Assembly (NCBI RefSeq): GCF_035581365.1
Contig: NZ_CP141590.1
Span: 2,600,001 to 2,664,000, forward strand
Origin: Tsuneonella sp. CC-YZS046
Lineage (GTDB): Bacteria > Pseudomonadota > Alphaproteobacteria > Sphingomonadales > Sphingomonadaceae
Direction: 5' to 3'
DNA: 64,000 bases
The notes under the pieces are model-generated. The model was not told where the DNA came from. It ran no database searches and saw only the letters and a program-made list of their open reading frames with translations. Positions within the stretch are counted from its first letter, which is position 1. Each line of letters starts with the position of its first letter. The position numbers and the translations under genes were made by a program. Below are positions 16,858 through 25,181 of the stretch, in pieces.

Positions 16858-17985
16858 TCAGGGGCGAATCGCCAGCAATTCCACGATCCGGCCCACGCTC
16901 CTGCCGTCACCGAACGGATTATGCGCACGCGCCATTTCCGCATAGGCGGCCTCGTCGTCCAGCAGGCGCGTCACTTCCTCGACGATCCGCCTGCTATCCG
17001 TGCCGACCAGGCGCGCGGTGCCGGCGGCGACGCCTTCCGGGCGCTCCGTCGTCTCCCGCATCACCAGCACCGGCTTGCCCAGCGCGGGCGCTTCTTCCTG
17101 CACCCCGCCGCTGTCGCTCAGCATCAGGTGGCAGATGTCGAGCAAGCGGGCGAAGTGGGGATAATCCAGCGGCTCGATCATCGCGACATTGGGCAGGCCC
17201 GCCAGGGCGCCGTCCATCACCGCCCGCACATTGGGGTTGGGGTGGACCGGGAAGATCAGGGCCACATCGTCGCGGCGGGCGATCTCCCGGATCGCGGCGG
17301 CGATCGCTTCCAGCCCGCCCCCGAAATTCTCCCGCCGGTGGCTGGTCACGCCGATGATCCGCTTGCCGTTGAAACGCGCCTCAAGCTCGGCCAGCCCGGC
17401 GGCAAGGGCCGGTTCCTGCCCGATCCGCCGGGTTATCCAGTGCAGTGCATCGATGACGGTATTGCCGGTGACATGGATCGTTTCAGGCGCGACATTCTCG
17501 CGCCGCAGCGCCTCGGCCGAGGTTTCCGTGGGCGCGAGATGGAGCCTTGCAATCGTGCCGATGATCTTGCGATTGACCTCTTCCGGCCAGGGATGATGAA
17601 TATTGCCGCTGCGCAGCCCCGCTTCGACATGCGCCACCGGGATCTTGCGGTAATAGGCCGCCAGCGCCCCCGCCATGGCCGTGGCGGTATCGCCCTGCAC
17701 CACCACCCAGTCCGGCTTTTCCGCATCCATGACCTGCCCCAGCCCGGAGAGGAGGTTGGCGGTCAGCATGTCCAGCGTCTGGCCCGGCTGCATGACGTCG
17801 AGATCGTGATCCGGCGCCAGCCCGGCGATCGCCAGCACCTGATCCAGCATGTCGCGATGCTGGCCCGATACGCAGACGCGCGAAATGAAGCGCGAATCGG
17901 CGTCCAGTGCATGGACGAGCGGGAACAGCTTGATCGCTTCCGGCCGGGTGCCGAAGATGGTGAGAATGCGCAGCGGGTCGGTCAT
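16858..17985 (-). CDS. wecB: UDP-N-acetylglucosamine 2-epimerase (non-hydrolysing)
   Basis: A 375-residue GT-B-fold epimerase converting UDP-GlcNAc to UDP-ManNAc. It has the N-terminal ILTIFGTRPEAIKLFPLVHAL, VQGDTATAMAGALAAYY, HVEAGLRSGNIHHPWPEEVNR, VTSHRRENFGGGL, the active-site region IEPLDYPHFARLL, and LMLSDSGGVQEEAPALGKPVLVMRETTERPE. Length and motifs fit WecB closely. It is 81 bases upstream of wecC on the same strand; the two catalyse consecutive steps to UDP-ManNAcA, used in capsule, exopolysaccharide or enterobacterial-common-antigen-like polymers. Confidence 0.93.
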   Translation of the reverse strand: MTDPLRILTIFGTRPEAIKLFPLVHALDADSRFISRVCVSGQHRDMLDQVLAIAGLAPDHDLDVMQPGQTLDMLTANLLSGLGQVMDAEKPDWVVVQGDTATAMAGALAAYYRKIPVAHVEAGLRSGNIHHPWPEEVNRKIIGTIARLHLAPTETSAEALRRENVAPETIHVTGNTVIDALHWITRRIGQEPALAAGLAELEARFNGKRIIGVTSHRRENFGGGLEAIAAAIREIARRDDVALIFPVHPNPNVRAVMDGALAGLPNVAMIEPLDYPHFARLLDICHLMLSDSGGVQEEAPALGKPVLVMRETTERPEGVAAGTARLVGTDSRRIVEEVTRLLDDEAAYAEMARAHNPFGDGRSVGRIVELLAIRP

Positions 17986-18024
17986 ACCCGTGCCTCTAGC
18001 GTGGAATGGTTAAGAGGCGATGGC

Positions 18025-18579
18025 CTATTGATCCGCGCCTGTGCCTGGCTCGGCCGCGCCCTGGGCGGCTTGCTGTTCGGCCGCCTGGCGCGCCTCATGC
18101 TCCTTCTCGATCTCCTCGACGCGCGACTGCTCGGCAGCGGCTTCTTCCTCCAGTGTGGACAGCCGCTTCTCGCGTTCCCGTTCGATCAATTGCCCGAACT
18201 GCAGCGCGGAGCCCTGCTTCTTTTCCGCATAGGCCGCGTTTATCAGCTTCTGGGAGCAGCCGGTCCACCCGCCATCGCCCACCGGCGAGCAGGAATTGGT
18301 GCCGAAATTGCCGACCGTTTCATAGGCCACCACCCGTTCGGTCCATGCCTTGTTGGCCACGTCCTCGCTCATGCGAAGCTCTTCGGGAATGCGGAAGCGT
18401 TCGCTCTCGTCCTTGCGGGCGCAGACCGTGATCTCGCTGCCCGTCGATTCCGGGCACTCGTCATCGCCATAGATGATAAGCTGGTTGACCCGGTAATCGG
18501 CATCCTGCGCCACGGCGGGCGTTGCCGGAACGAGCGCGGCCGAAGCGGCAAGGAATCCGATAGCGATCAGGCGTTGCAT
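18025..18579 (-). CDS. Secreted protein with coiled-coil tail, function unknown
   Basis: A 184-residue protein I do not recognise beyond similar hypotheticals in sphingomonads. It has a Sec signal peptide (about residues 1-24, cleavage after PAVAQ), then a globular part with two likely disulfide pairs (CPESTGSEITVC and CSPVGDGGWTGC). Residues 125-170 form a highly charged coiled coil (EREREKRLSTLEEEAAAEQ), followed by an Ala/Gln-rich tail. It is predicted to be periplasmic. It lies alone between wecB and coq7, with a 103-bp upstream gap that must hold its promoter. Confidence 0.75.
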   Translation of the reverse strand: MQRLIAIGFLAASAALVPATPAVAQDADYRVNQLIIYGDDECPESTGSEITVCARKDESERFRIPEELRMSEDVANKAWTERVVAYETVGNFGTNSCSPVGDGGWTGCSQKLINAAYAEKKQGSALQFGQLIEREREKRLSTLEEEAAAEQSRVEEIEKEHEARQAAEQQAAQGAAEPGTGADQ

Positions 18580-18682
18580 GGTCTTGTCTCCATTGCGGGC
18601 ATCGCCCGCCTTTCTATCACAATAGCCCCCGTTCGGCTGAATTACGCATGAAGCAGCGAAAAATATCCCGCCTTGCGCTGCA

Positions 18683-19201
18683 TCAAATCCTTTCCGCCAG
18701 GCGAATGGCCAGACGGCAGCCGAGCCGGATCGCGCCCGACAGCAGCGGATAGGCAGGCGCCCGTTCCGCCCCCGCCGCCAGCGCGGCGTCGCGGTGGGCC
18801 TGCTCCTCCGCGCGAAATTCCTCGATCATCGTGGACAATTCGGGATCGTCCCCGCCTTCCAGCTGCTCCAGCTGGCGAGTGTAATGGCGGTCTATCTCCT
18901 CTTCCACCGCGGCCGTGCAGGCCATCGCCGCTTCCGGCCCGATCAGCGCGGTCGCGGCGCCGAGCGCATAGCCGGCGGCGGACCATAGCGGCCGGAGCGC
19001 GGTGGGCCGCACGCCGCGCCGCGCTATCAGCACATCGAACCGCCTGAGGTGCTCGTCCTCCTGCCGCGCCATCGCGGCGATTTCGGCGGCATGGGGGCCG
19101 CTGCTGCCGAGCACGGCGAGCTGCCCCCCGTAGATGCGGGTGGCGCCGAACTCCCCGGCTTGGTCGACACGGATCATCCGGTCCGTTTCAGATTTGCGCA
19201 T
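18683..19201 (-). CDS. coq7: Demethoxyubiquinone hydroxylase (Coq7 family)
   Basis: A 172-residue di-iron carboxylate monooxygenase that adds the C6 hydroxyl in ubiquinone synthesis. The ferritin-like iron ligands are visible: Glu17 in QAGEFGATRIY, Glu48 and His51 in RQEDEHLRRFD, the Glu/His of AAVEEEIDRHY, and Glu/His of FRAEEQAHRD. Membrane-interacting hydrophobic helices lie between. The start at 19201 is supported by AGGAAGG; it overlaps the end of dsbB by 14 bases. Final gene in the minus-strand series from proA. Confidence 0.92.
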   Translation of the reverse strand: MRKSETDRMIRVDQAGEFGATRIYGGQLAVLGSSGPHAAEIAAMARQEDEHLRRFDVLIARRGVRPTALRPLWSAAGYALGAATALIGPEAAMACTAAVEEEIDRHYTRQLEQLEGGDDPELSTMIEEFRAEEQAHRDAALAAGAERAPAYPLLSGAIRLGCRLAIRLAERI

Positions 19202-19670
19202 CGCCCTTCCTCAGCAGCAGCCACCCGATCGCCGCCGCGGCGGTGGTGGAAAGCAGGAAGTTCCAGCCTGCCAGAGAAATCCCGAAAAGGCTCCAGGGAA
19301 CTTCATCGCAGCGGACGAGCGGCGCATCCATGATCGCCGCCAGCGGATCGCCATCGCCCAGCGCGGGGGTGGCGCAGGCGGTCAGCCCTTCCCACCAGCC
19401 ATATTCCACCCCGGCATGAAACCCGCCGATCAGGCCGGATGCAAGGATGGCAAGAGCGGCCAGAGCGACACACAGGCGAACCTGAACGGCACACAAAGCG
19501 ACCACAGCCAGCCCGATCGCCGCGAAATGGGGATAGCGCTGCCACCAGCACATCTCGCAAGGATAAAGTCCGAAGCCATACTGGCCGAGATAGGCCCCGG
19601 CGAGCAGGAAGGCCGGGACGCCGAGCGCGAGGAGACGCGCCAGGCGCAAGCGGGCGCTGGTGCCGGTCAT
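19188..19670 (-). CDS. dsbB: Disulfide bond formation protein B (DsbB family)
   Basis: A 160-residue inner-membrane quinone-linked oxidase that recharges DsbA. Four TM helices are predicted. The first periplasmic loop has the redox pair CEMC (Cys38/Cys41, in GLYPCEMCWWQRYPH, typical for the family), and the second loop has the partner Cys pair in TACATPALG and LVRCDEVPW. The spacing of the second pair is longer than in E. coli DsbB. Seven bases separate it from the ctpA stop, and it overlaps coq7, a quinone-synthesis gene whose product is its electron acceptor. Confidence 0.88.
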   Translation of the reverse strand: MTGTSARLRLARLLALGVPAFLLAGAYLGQYGFGLYPCEMCWWQRYPHFAAIGLAVVALCAVQVRLCVALAALAILASGLIGGFHAGVEYGWWEGLTACATPALGDGDPLAAIMDAPLVRCDEVPWSLFGISLAGWNFLLSTTAAAAIGWLLLRKGDAQI

Positions 19671-19676
19671 CGCCGC

Positions 19677-21011
19677 CTATTTCGCCGTGAGCTGGGCGCC
19701 GTTGGTGCGGCGCAGGGTTTCAAGCGCATAATGCAGCTGGAAATCCTCGATGCCCTGCTTCTTCAATTCCTCCGGCGTGGCTGCGAAGCGAGGGTCCTGC
19801 TTGGTGTCGGCTTCCAGCTCCCGGTCGTCGAGATTGACCTCGTTCACCAGATGCCGGCGCAGGTCGGATTCGCGATAGCGCAGCTTGGCCCGCGCGACCC
19901 GATCCGGATCCGAAAGCTGCGGCACGGTAATGTCCGGCTCGATCCCGCCTTCCTGGACCGAGCGCCCGCCCGGCGTGTAATACCGCGCGGTGGTGAGCTT
20001 GATCGCGCTGTCGCGGGTGAGCGGCAGCAAGGTCTGCACGCTGCCCTTGCCGAAGCTGCGCTCGCCCATCACTAGCGCGCGATGGCGATCCTGCAGGGCG
20101 CCCGCGACGATTTCCGAGGCGGAGGCGGAGCCGGCGTCGATCAGCACCACCATCGGGATGCCCGCGGCCGCATCGCCCTTGTAGACGGTTTCCGCATTGT
20201 AGACCGCGTTTTCCCGCTTGATCCGGCCGCGCTGCGACACGATCACCCCGTCCGACAGGAACAGGTCCGACAGGGCGACCGCCTCGTCCAGCGAGCCGCC
20301 GGGATTGGAGCGCAGGTCCAGCACGATGCCGGTGAGCTTGCCGCCCGCCTTCCTGCGCAATTCCTTGATCGCGTCGTTCACGTTCTTGCCGACATTGCGC
20401 GAGAATTCATTGACCGTGATGAGGCCGACCCGCCCGGGCTTGAGATCGGAGGTGACCGGCTCCAGCGTGATGACTCCGCGCGTCACGGTGACGTCGAACG
20501 GCTCGTCCCGGCCGGGGCGGAAGATGGTGAGGCGAATGTCGGTCCCGGCCTCGCCGCGCATCCGGCTGACCGCCTCGTCCAGCTCGAGGCCGTAGATCAA
20601 TTGCCCGTCGAGATGGGTGATGTAATCGCCCGCCTTGACCCCGGCCTTCTCCGCCGGGCTGCCGCGCATCGGCGAGATCACCTTGACCGCGCCGTCGCTG
20701 GTCGTCACCGACAGACCGAGGCCGGAATAATTCCCGTCGATCATCGTCTCCAGGCGCTGCAGCGAAGCGCCGTCGAGATAGGTGGAATGCGGATCGAGCG
20801 CGGCCAGCATCCCTTCGATCGCCCCGCGCACCAGAACCTCGTCCTCCACCTCGTCGACATAGCTGGCCTTGATCCGCTGATAGGTGGCGAACAGCTTGCC
20901 GAACTGGGGCGCGGCGCGGCCCTCCACGGCGGCGAGGCCGGCGGTGGTGACCGGGAGCAGCGCGACGGCGCTGACAAGCGCGGCGGAACGCAGGAGTGCG
21001 GCGATTTTCAT
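19677..21011 (-). CDS. ctpA: Carboxy-terminal processing protease (S41 family)
   Basis: A 444-residue periplasmic tail-specific protease. It has an N-terminal signal or anchor (SAALVSAVALLPVTTAGLA), a helical region with YVDEVEDEVLVRGAIEGMLAALDPHSTYLD, and a PDZ domain (about residues 95-180: GSPAEKAGVKAGDYITHLDG). The S41 core carries the catalytic dyad: Ser in DAGSASASEIVAGALQD and Lys in GERSFGKGSVQ. Substrates in other species include cell-wall hydrolases and their adaptors. The gene directly follows an EnvC-like murein hydrolase activator, a common pairing, so it may control cell-wall hydrolysis. GGAGCG precedes the ATG. Confidence 0.93.
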   Translation of the reverse strand: MKIAALLRSAALVSAVALLPVTTAGLAAVEGRAAPQFGKLFATYQRIKASYVDEVEDEVLVRGAIEGMLAALDPHSTYLDGASLQRLETMIDGNYSGLGLSVTTSDGAVKVISPMRGSPAEKAGVKAGDYITHLDGQLIYGLELDEAVSRMRGEAGTDIRLTIFRPGRDEPFDVTVTRGVITLEPVTSDLKPGRVGLITVNEFSRNVGKNVNDAIKELRRKAGGKLTGIVLDLRSNPGGSLDEAVALSDLFLSDGVIVSQRGRIKRENAVYNAETVYKGDAAAGIPMVVLIDAGSASASEIVAGALQDRHRALVMGERSFGKGSVQTLLPLTRDSAIKLTTARYYTPGGRSVQEGGIEPDITVPQLSDPDRVARAKLRYRESDLRRHLVNEVNLDDRELEADTKQDPRFAATPEELKKQGIEDFQLHYALETLRRTNGAQLTAK

Positions 21012-21090
21012 GAGACGCTCCTATCGCTTCCCGTCGATGAACGCCAGATGAGGATTTGCGATCCGGCTGCGCCCGGCGCGGGTATTTTTC

Positions 21091-22311
21091 CTACCCCAGA
21101 TATTCCAGCGGATTGACCGGAACGGTTCCGCGCCGCAGCTCCAGCGTCACCACCGGCCGCCCCGGCCCGGCCACGCCCAGCGGCGTGCCGGGGACGAGGC
21201 TTTCGCCCACCGTCACATCGACCCGGGCCAGGCCGGTGACGAGGCTGGTCCAGCCGCCGTCATGCTCGATGATGACGATCCGGTCATAGCCGCGATACGG
21301 CCCGGCAAAGGCGACCCGCCCGCCCGCCGGGGCCACGACCTGCGCGAGGCCGCGCGGCGCGAGGCTGATGCCCTCGCTGCGCAGGCCGGACTGGGAGACC
21401 GCCCCGAAGCCCGCCAATATCCGGCCCATCACCGGCAGCCGATAATCATGCGGCGCGGCGGCATCGACGGCAGGCGCGGCTTCAGCATCGGCCATCACCC
21501 GGGATTCGGCAGGCCGGACCGGGCGGATGATCGGCCCCGGCAGGGCGGCGAGCTTCTTGCGCATCGCCCCTGCCTGCTCGAGCCGCCCGATCAGCGCATC
21601 GAGATCCTGCGCATCTTCCGCCAGGGCCAGCGCGCGATCCGCCTCGCGCGCCGCCACCCCGCTCGCCTCCCGCGATTCGAGGCGTTGCCTGGCCTCCAGC
21701 GCGGCAAGCTGCTTGCGCCGCGCCGTCCATTGCTCCTCGCTGGCGCGCAGGCCCGCGATGGCCAGCCGCGCCTCCCGTTGCAGCGCGCGGCTGCGCGCGA
21801 TCTCTCCGCGCAGGTCGGCGGTGCGCCGCTCGACCTGGGGGATGGTGGAAGCGAGCACCGCGCGCAGATGCACCGTGTCCTTGAGCGAACCGGGCTGAAG
21901 CACCGAAAGGGCGAGCGGGCGGCGCGACAGGTTCTGCAAGGCGGCGGTGAGGCGCACGACCGGCTGCTGCTTGTTGGCGAGCCGCACCCGCAGCACCGCG
22001 CGCTGGCGCTCGATCAGGGCAAGGCGCGCTTCGCCCGCCACGATCTCCACCTCCGAATGCTGGATGCGGGCCGCCAGCGCCGCCGCTTCCCGCGCGGTCC
22101 GCTCGGCCGCCTGCGTGGTCTGCGCCGCGCGCCGTTCGAGAACCGCCGCCCGCTGGCTCGCTGCCCGCTCCTCCGCCTGCGCCCGGGCGAGGGCAGCGCG
22201 CGTTTCGTCCGCATCGGCATAATTCGCCGCCCGCTGAGCGGACACCACGCCCGCCGATCCCAGCGCAAGCGCCGCGAGGCACGGGGCGAGAAAACGGAAA
22301 CGGCGCGTCAT
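21091..22311 (-). CDS. EnvC-like murein hydrolase activator with degenerate LytM domain
   Basis: A 406-residue secreted protein. After the signal peptide (cleavage near VVSAQ) comes a long Ala/Arg/Glu-rich coiled coil (about residues 30-240), then a C-terminal LytM/M23-like domain. The usual zinc ligands are missing: RSEGISL replaces HxGxDF and VVTLELRR replaces HLHFE. It therefore cannot be an active peptidase and fits EnvC, which activates cell-division amidases. An open frame extends far upstream over rlmH; the ATG at 22311, four bases after the rlmH stop, fits the signal peptide. The next gene is the protease ctpA. Confidence 0.88.
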   Translation of the reverse strand: MTRRFRFLAPCLAALALGSAGVVSAQRAANYADADETRAALARAQAEERAASQRAAVLERRAAQTTQAAERTAREAAALAARIQHSEVEIVAGEARLALIERQRAVLRVRLANKQQPVVRLTAALQNLSRRPLALSVLQPGSLKDTVHLRAVLASTIPQVERRTADLRGEIARSRALQREARLAIAGLRASEEQWTARRKQLAALEARQRLESREASGVAAREADRALALAEDAQDLDALIGRLEQAGAMRKKLAALPGPIIRPVRPAESRVMADAEAAPAVDAAAPHDYRLPVMGRILAGFGAVSQSGLRSEGISLAPRGLAQVVAPAGGRVAFAGPYRGYDRIVIIEHDGGWTSLVTGLARVDVTVGESLVPGTPLGVAGPGRPVVTLELRRGTVPVNPLEYLG

Positions 22312-22315
22312 GACG

Positions 22316-22738
22316 TCATCCTGCCCGATGATAGGGATGGCCCGCAAGGATGCTCGTTGCGCGGAACAGCTGCTCCAGCAGCATCGCCCGCGCCAGCAGA
22401 TGGGGCCATGTCGCCGCCCCGAAGGCGAGCAGCAGGTCGGCCCGGTCCCTTTCGGCGGCCGCATGGCCATCAGCCGCGCCGATCAGGAAGCGGGTTTCGC
22501 GGATGCCGTCATCGCGCCAGCGCCCCAGCAGTTCGGCAAACTGCACGGAACCAAGCTGCCCGCCCCGCTCGTCCAGCAGCACGGTGCGGAACGGAGCTTG
22601 CGGTTCGGGAATGGTGCCGCCCTTTTCGGGCAGTTCGGTAAGGGTGAGCGGCCAGCTTATCCGCCTGGCGTAGCGCTGCACCAGATCGGCCTCGGGCGAG
22701 CGGCCGATCTTGCCCCGGGCGATGACGTGCAGCCTCAT
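22316..22738 (-). CDS. rlmH: 23S rRNA pseudouridine1915-N3 methyltransferase RlmH
   Basis: A 140-residue SPOUT-class methyltransferase acting on mature 70S ribosomes. It starts MRLHVIARGKIG, has EADLVQRYARRI, the SAM-knot region FLIGAADGH, and the C-terminal LLEQLFRATSILAGHPYHRAG, which is highly typical. An in-frame extension to 22798 is not supported by the family length. A 9-bp hairpin (22806-22836) and 187 bp separate it from rsfS, so it may have its own promoter even though the two often share an operon. It is closely linked to the EnvC-like gene downstream. Confidence 0.94.
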   Translation of the reverse strand: MRLHVIARGKIGRSPEADLVQRYARRISWPLTLTELPEKGGTIPEPQAPFRTVLLDERGGQLGSVQFAELLGRWRDDGIRETRFLIGAADGHAAAERDRADLLLAFGAATWPHLLARAMLLEQLFRATSILAGHPYHRAG

Positions 22739-22805
22739 GAAAACCCGGCGCGGACCTGCCGCGCGAAAAGCCCCAATGGCACGATTGTCGTCCTGCACCC
22801 CATCG

Positions 22806-22836
22806 CATCGCCCGATGCCAATATTAGCGGGCGATG
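22806..22836 (-). terminator. Hairpin after rsfS, possible terminator or attenuator
   Basis: CATCGCCCG pairs with CGGGCGATG over a 13-base loop in the 187-bp gap between rsfS and rlmH. No T-run follows, so intrinsic termination is uncertain. I see nothing else recognisable in this gap. Confidence 0.33.
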
Positions 22837-22925
22837 GGAAGCGGGAAGACGCCCCCCTCCGTTCACGCCGGTGTCTCTCGCCCGGCCGCTGTCGCCCCGG
22901 CCCGAGCCCGGGGCAAGCCGGGCGA

Positions 22926-23369
22926 TCAGGCCTGCCCGGCCACCGCTATCGGCGCGCCGTCGCCAAAGCCCCACATCCGTTCCAGATTGTAGAAGCTGCG
23001 CACTTCGGGGCGGAACAGGTGGACGACGACATCGCCCGCGTCGATCAGCACCCAGTCCGCCGCGGGCAGGCCTTCGACCCGGGGGCCGGGGCGGCCGGAC
23101 CGCTTGATCCGCTCCGCCAGTTTCTGCGCGATGGCCGCAACCTGCCGCGTGGACCGGCCGGACGCGATCACCATATAGTCTGCAATACCCGATTTGCCGG
23201 CCAGGGAGATCGAGATGACATCCTGCGCCTGATCCTCATCGAGCGAGGACAGCACGAGTTCGTGAAGCGACCCTGCTTCCGGGGCCGCGCCGGCAAAAGC
23301 CTCAGTCATTCCGTGGGCTTCTCCAGCGGTGGAACCGGCCGTGGCCGGTATGGTCTGCGCATGATTCAT
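22926..23369 (-). CDS. rsfS: Ribosomal silencing factor RsfS
   Basis: A 147-residue RsfS/Iojap protein that binds uL14 of the large ribosomal subunit and blocks subunit joining in starved cells. The conserved region runs from LVLSSLDEDQAQDVISI through LAGKSGIADYMVIASGRSTRQVAAIAQKL and GLPAADWVLIDAGDVVVHLF to RPEVRSFYNLERMWG. The 24 residues before MTEAFAG are low in complexity; a start at 23309 is also possible. It follows nadD after 57 bases, the common nadD-rsfS-rlmH order in proteobacteria. Confidence 0.93.
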   Translation of the reverse strand: MNHAQTIPATAGSTAGEAHGMTEAFAGAAPEAGSLHELVLSSLDEDQAQDVISISLAGKSGIADYMVIASGRSTRQVAAIAQKLAERIKRSGRPGPRVEGLPAADWVLIDAGDVVVHLFRPEVRSFYNLERMWGFGDGAPIAVAGQA

Positions 23370-23426
23370 CGCAGCTGTTCAGGCTCCTGATGGCGGGGTG
23401 GAATAACGCGAGAGACGGTTCGCGCC

Positions 23427-24092
23427 TCATGCACGCTCCGTTCCATTATCGGTCTGGACAGGATGATGCGTCACCTGGTCCCGGGGCGGTGTTCCCGCCA
23501 TGCGGGACGCCCAATCGGGATCGGCGCGGCGGATGGCCGTGGCCGAACGTGGATCAGGATCGAAACGCAATTCTATCAGCGCCGGTGCGCTCCATTCACC
23601 CCGGTTACGAAAACTGGCCGCATCCGTGCGGTAACGCCGCAACCAGACCATCGCGGGGCTCGCGAGGGCATCGTCATCATAGCCCGGCCTGGCGATCACC
23701 GCAATCGGCATCATGCGCGCTATGCCGCGCCAATCCTTCCAGTGATGGAACTGGGCGAGATTGTCCGCCCCCATCACCCAGACGAACCGCCGCCGGGGCC
23801 AGATCCGCCTGAGCGCCCGCAGCGTGTCGATCGTATAGGATGAGCCGAGCCGGCGCTCGATCGCGGTGACCCGCACCGGCATCCGCCGGGCCTGCGCGCG
23901 GGCGGACCGAACGCGGGCGGCAAGCGGGGCCATCCCCGCCTTGGGCTTCAGCGGATTGCCCGGCGAAACCAGCCACCACATTTCATCCAGCCCCAGCGCG
24001 TCCATGGCGAAGCGCGTGATGCGCCGGTGCCCGCCATGGGCCGGATTGAAACTTCCGCCCAGCAGGCCGGTCCGCAGCCTCGCCGCTGTCAC
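23427..24092 (-). CDS. nadD: Nicotinate-nucleotide adenylyltransferase NadD
   Basis: A 221-residue enzyme that makes deamido-NAD from nicotinate mononucleotide and ATP. It has the nucleotidyltransferase motif GLLGGSFNPAHGGHRRI, WWLVSPGNPLKP, the family SSYTIDTLRAL region and FVWVMGADNLAQFHHWKDW. No ATG lies before the first motif. The GTG at 24092 (VTAARLRTG) overlaps the aldo/keto reductase stop as GTGA, which fixes the start as GTG and implies translational coupling. The C-terminal segment (PPRDQVTHHPVQTDNG) is a short, unconserved tail. Confidence 0.93.
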   Translation of the reverse strand: MTAARLRTGLLGGSFNPAHGGHRRITRFAMDALGLDEMWWLVSPGNPLKPKAGMAPLAARVRSARAQARRMPVRVTAIERRLGSSYTIDTLRALRRIWPRRRFVWVMGADNLAQFHHWKDWRGIARMMPIAVIARPGYDDDALASPAMVWLRRYRTDAASFRNRGEWSAPALIELRFDPDPRSATAIRRADPDWASRMAGTPPRDQVTHHPVQTDNGTERA

Positions 24093-25141
24093 CTGGGCTG
24101 TCGCCTCTTCGCCACCGTGGCGGAGCGGTATTCGCCCTGAAAACGCAGCATCCAGCCGGGATATTCGGGCGCAAGCGCGCTTGCCGCATCGAGCTGGGCA
24201 AGCTCGGCCTCGCTCAATTCCACCTTGCAGGCGGCGATATTGTCCGCGAGCTGGTCGGCCCGCTTGGCCCCGACGATCACCGTGGAAACGGCCGGCCGAT
24301 ACAGCAGCCAGGCCAGCGCCACCTGCGCCACGGACACGTCCCGGGCCTGCGCCATCGGCCGCATGATGTCGATCAGATCGTAGGCGCGGTCGAGATCGAC
24401 CGGCGGGAAATCGAACCGCCCCCGGCGCCCTTCGCCCTCCACCGCCTGGTCCACCCGGCTGTATTTGCCCGACAGCAGGCCGCCGGCCAGCGGGCTCCAG
24501 ACCATCAGGCCCAGCCCCTCGCTTTCCAGCATCGGCACGATCTCCCGCTCGAGATCGCGCGCGGCGACGGTGTAATAGGCCTGCAGCGAGACGAATTTTT
24601 CGAGGCCGAGCCGCTCGGAAATGCCCAGCGCCTTCGCGATCTGCCAGGCCGCCCAGTTGGATACGCCGATATAGCGGGCGCGGCCGGAGCGCACGATGTC
24701 GTCCAGCGCGCGCAGCGCCTCCTCGATCGGAGTCTGCGCATCCCAGCCGTGGATCTGGTAGAGATCGACATGGTCCAGCCCGAGCCTGCCCAGGCTGGCG
24801 TCGATCTGGCCGAGCAGGTGATAGCGGCTCATCCCGGTGTCGTTGGGGCCTTCGCCCATCGGCCCCACCGCCTTGGTCGCCACGATCACATCGGAGCGCC
24901 CGACGCCCAGCGCACGCAGCGCCTCGCCGACGAATTCCTCGGACTGGCCGGCCGTGTAGGTATTGGCGGTATCGATGAAATTGATGCCCGCATCCAGCGC
25001 CTGCCTGACCAGCGCGGTGGACGCATCCTGATCCAGCCCGGCAATCGCCTCGAACCGGCCCGGCCTGGTGCCGAAGGTCATGGCCCCGAGGCACAATTCG
25101 GAAACGAACAGGCCGGTGTTGCCCAAACGATTGTAACGCAT
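24089..25141 (-). CDS. Aldo/keto reductase
   Basis: A 350-residue NADPH-dependent oxidoreductase of the aldo/keto reductase superfamily. The TIM barrel starts with MRYNRLGNTGLFVSELCLGAMTFG. The catalytic tetrad is visible: Asp and Tyr in FIDTANTYTAGQSEE, Lys in VIVATK and His in LYQIHGWD. The C-terminal NADP region STVIVGAKRADQLADNI is present. The physiological substrate is unknown. It is placed between proA and nadD and overlaps nadD by four bases. GGGAG lies before the ATG. Confidence 0.92.
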   Translation of the reverse strand: MRYNRLGNTGLFVSELCLGAMTFGTRPGRFEAIAGLDQDASTALVRQALDAGINFIDTANTYTAGQSEEFVGEALRALGVGRSDVIVATKAVGPMGEGPNDTGMSRYHLLGQIDASLGRLGLDHVDLYQIHGWDAQTPIEEALRALDDIVRSGRARYIGVSNWAAWQIAKALGISERLGLEKFVSLQAYYTVAARDLEREIVPMLESEGLGLMVWSPLAGGLLSGKYSRVDQAVEGEGRRGRFDFPPVDLDRAYDLIDIMRPMAQARDVSVAQVALAWLLYRPAVSTVIVGAKRADQLADNIAACKVELSEAELAQLDAASALAPEYPGWMLRFQGEYRSATVAKRRQPR

Positions 25142-25181
25142 AGGAAATCTCCCGCTGCGGGTGGCCGTGGCGCTGGTCCGA

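Noticed and set aside
16789-18651. Plus-strand 620-codon open frame opposite wecB and the hypothetical gene
   Set aside because: It spans two real antisense genes and their gap, and its protein has no domain logic.
22739-22925. Possible small gene between rsfS and rlmH
   Set aside because: No frame with a ribosome site or recognisable protein; only a hairpin is supported.
23427-25094. A fused 555-codon reading of nadD with sequence upstream
   Set aside because: The upstream part lies in another frame of the aldo/keto reductase gene. NadD motifs start just after the GTG at 24092, which gives the right length and a GTGA overlap.
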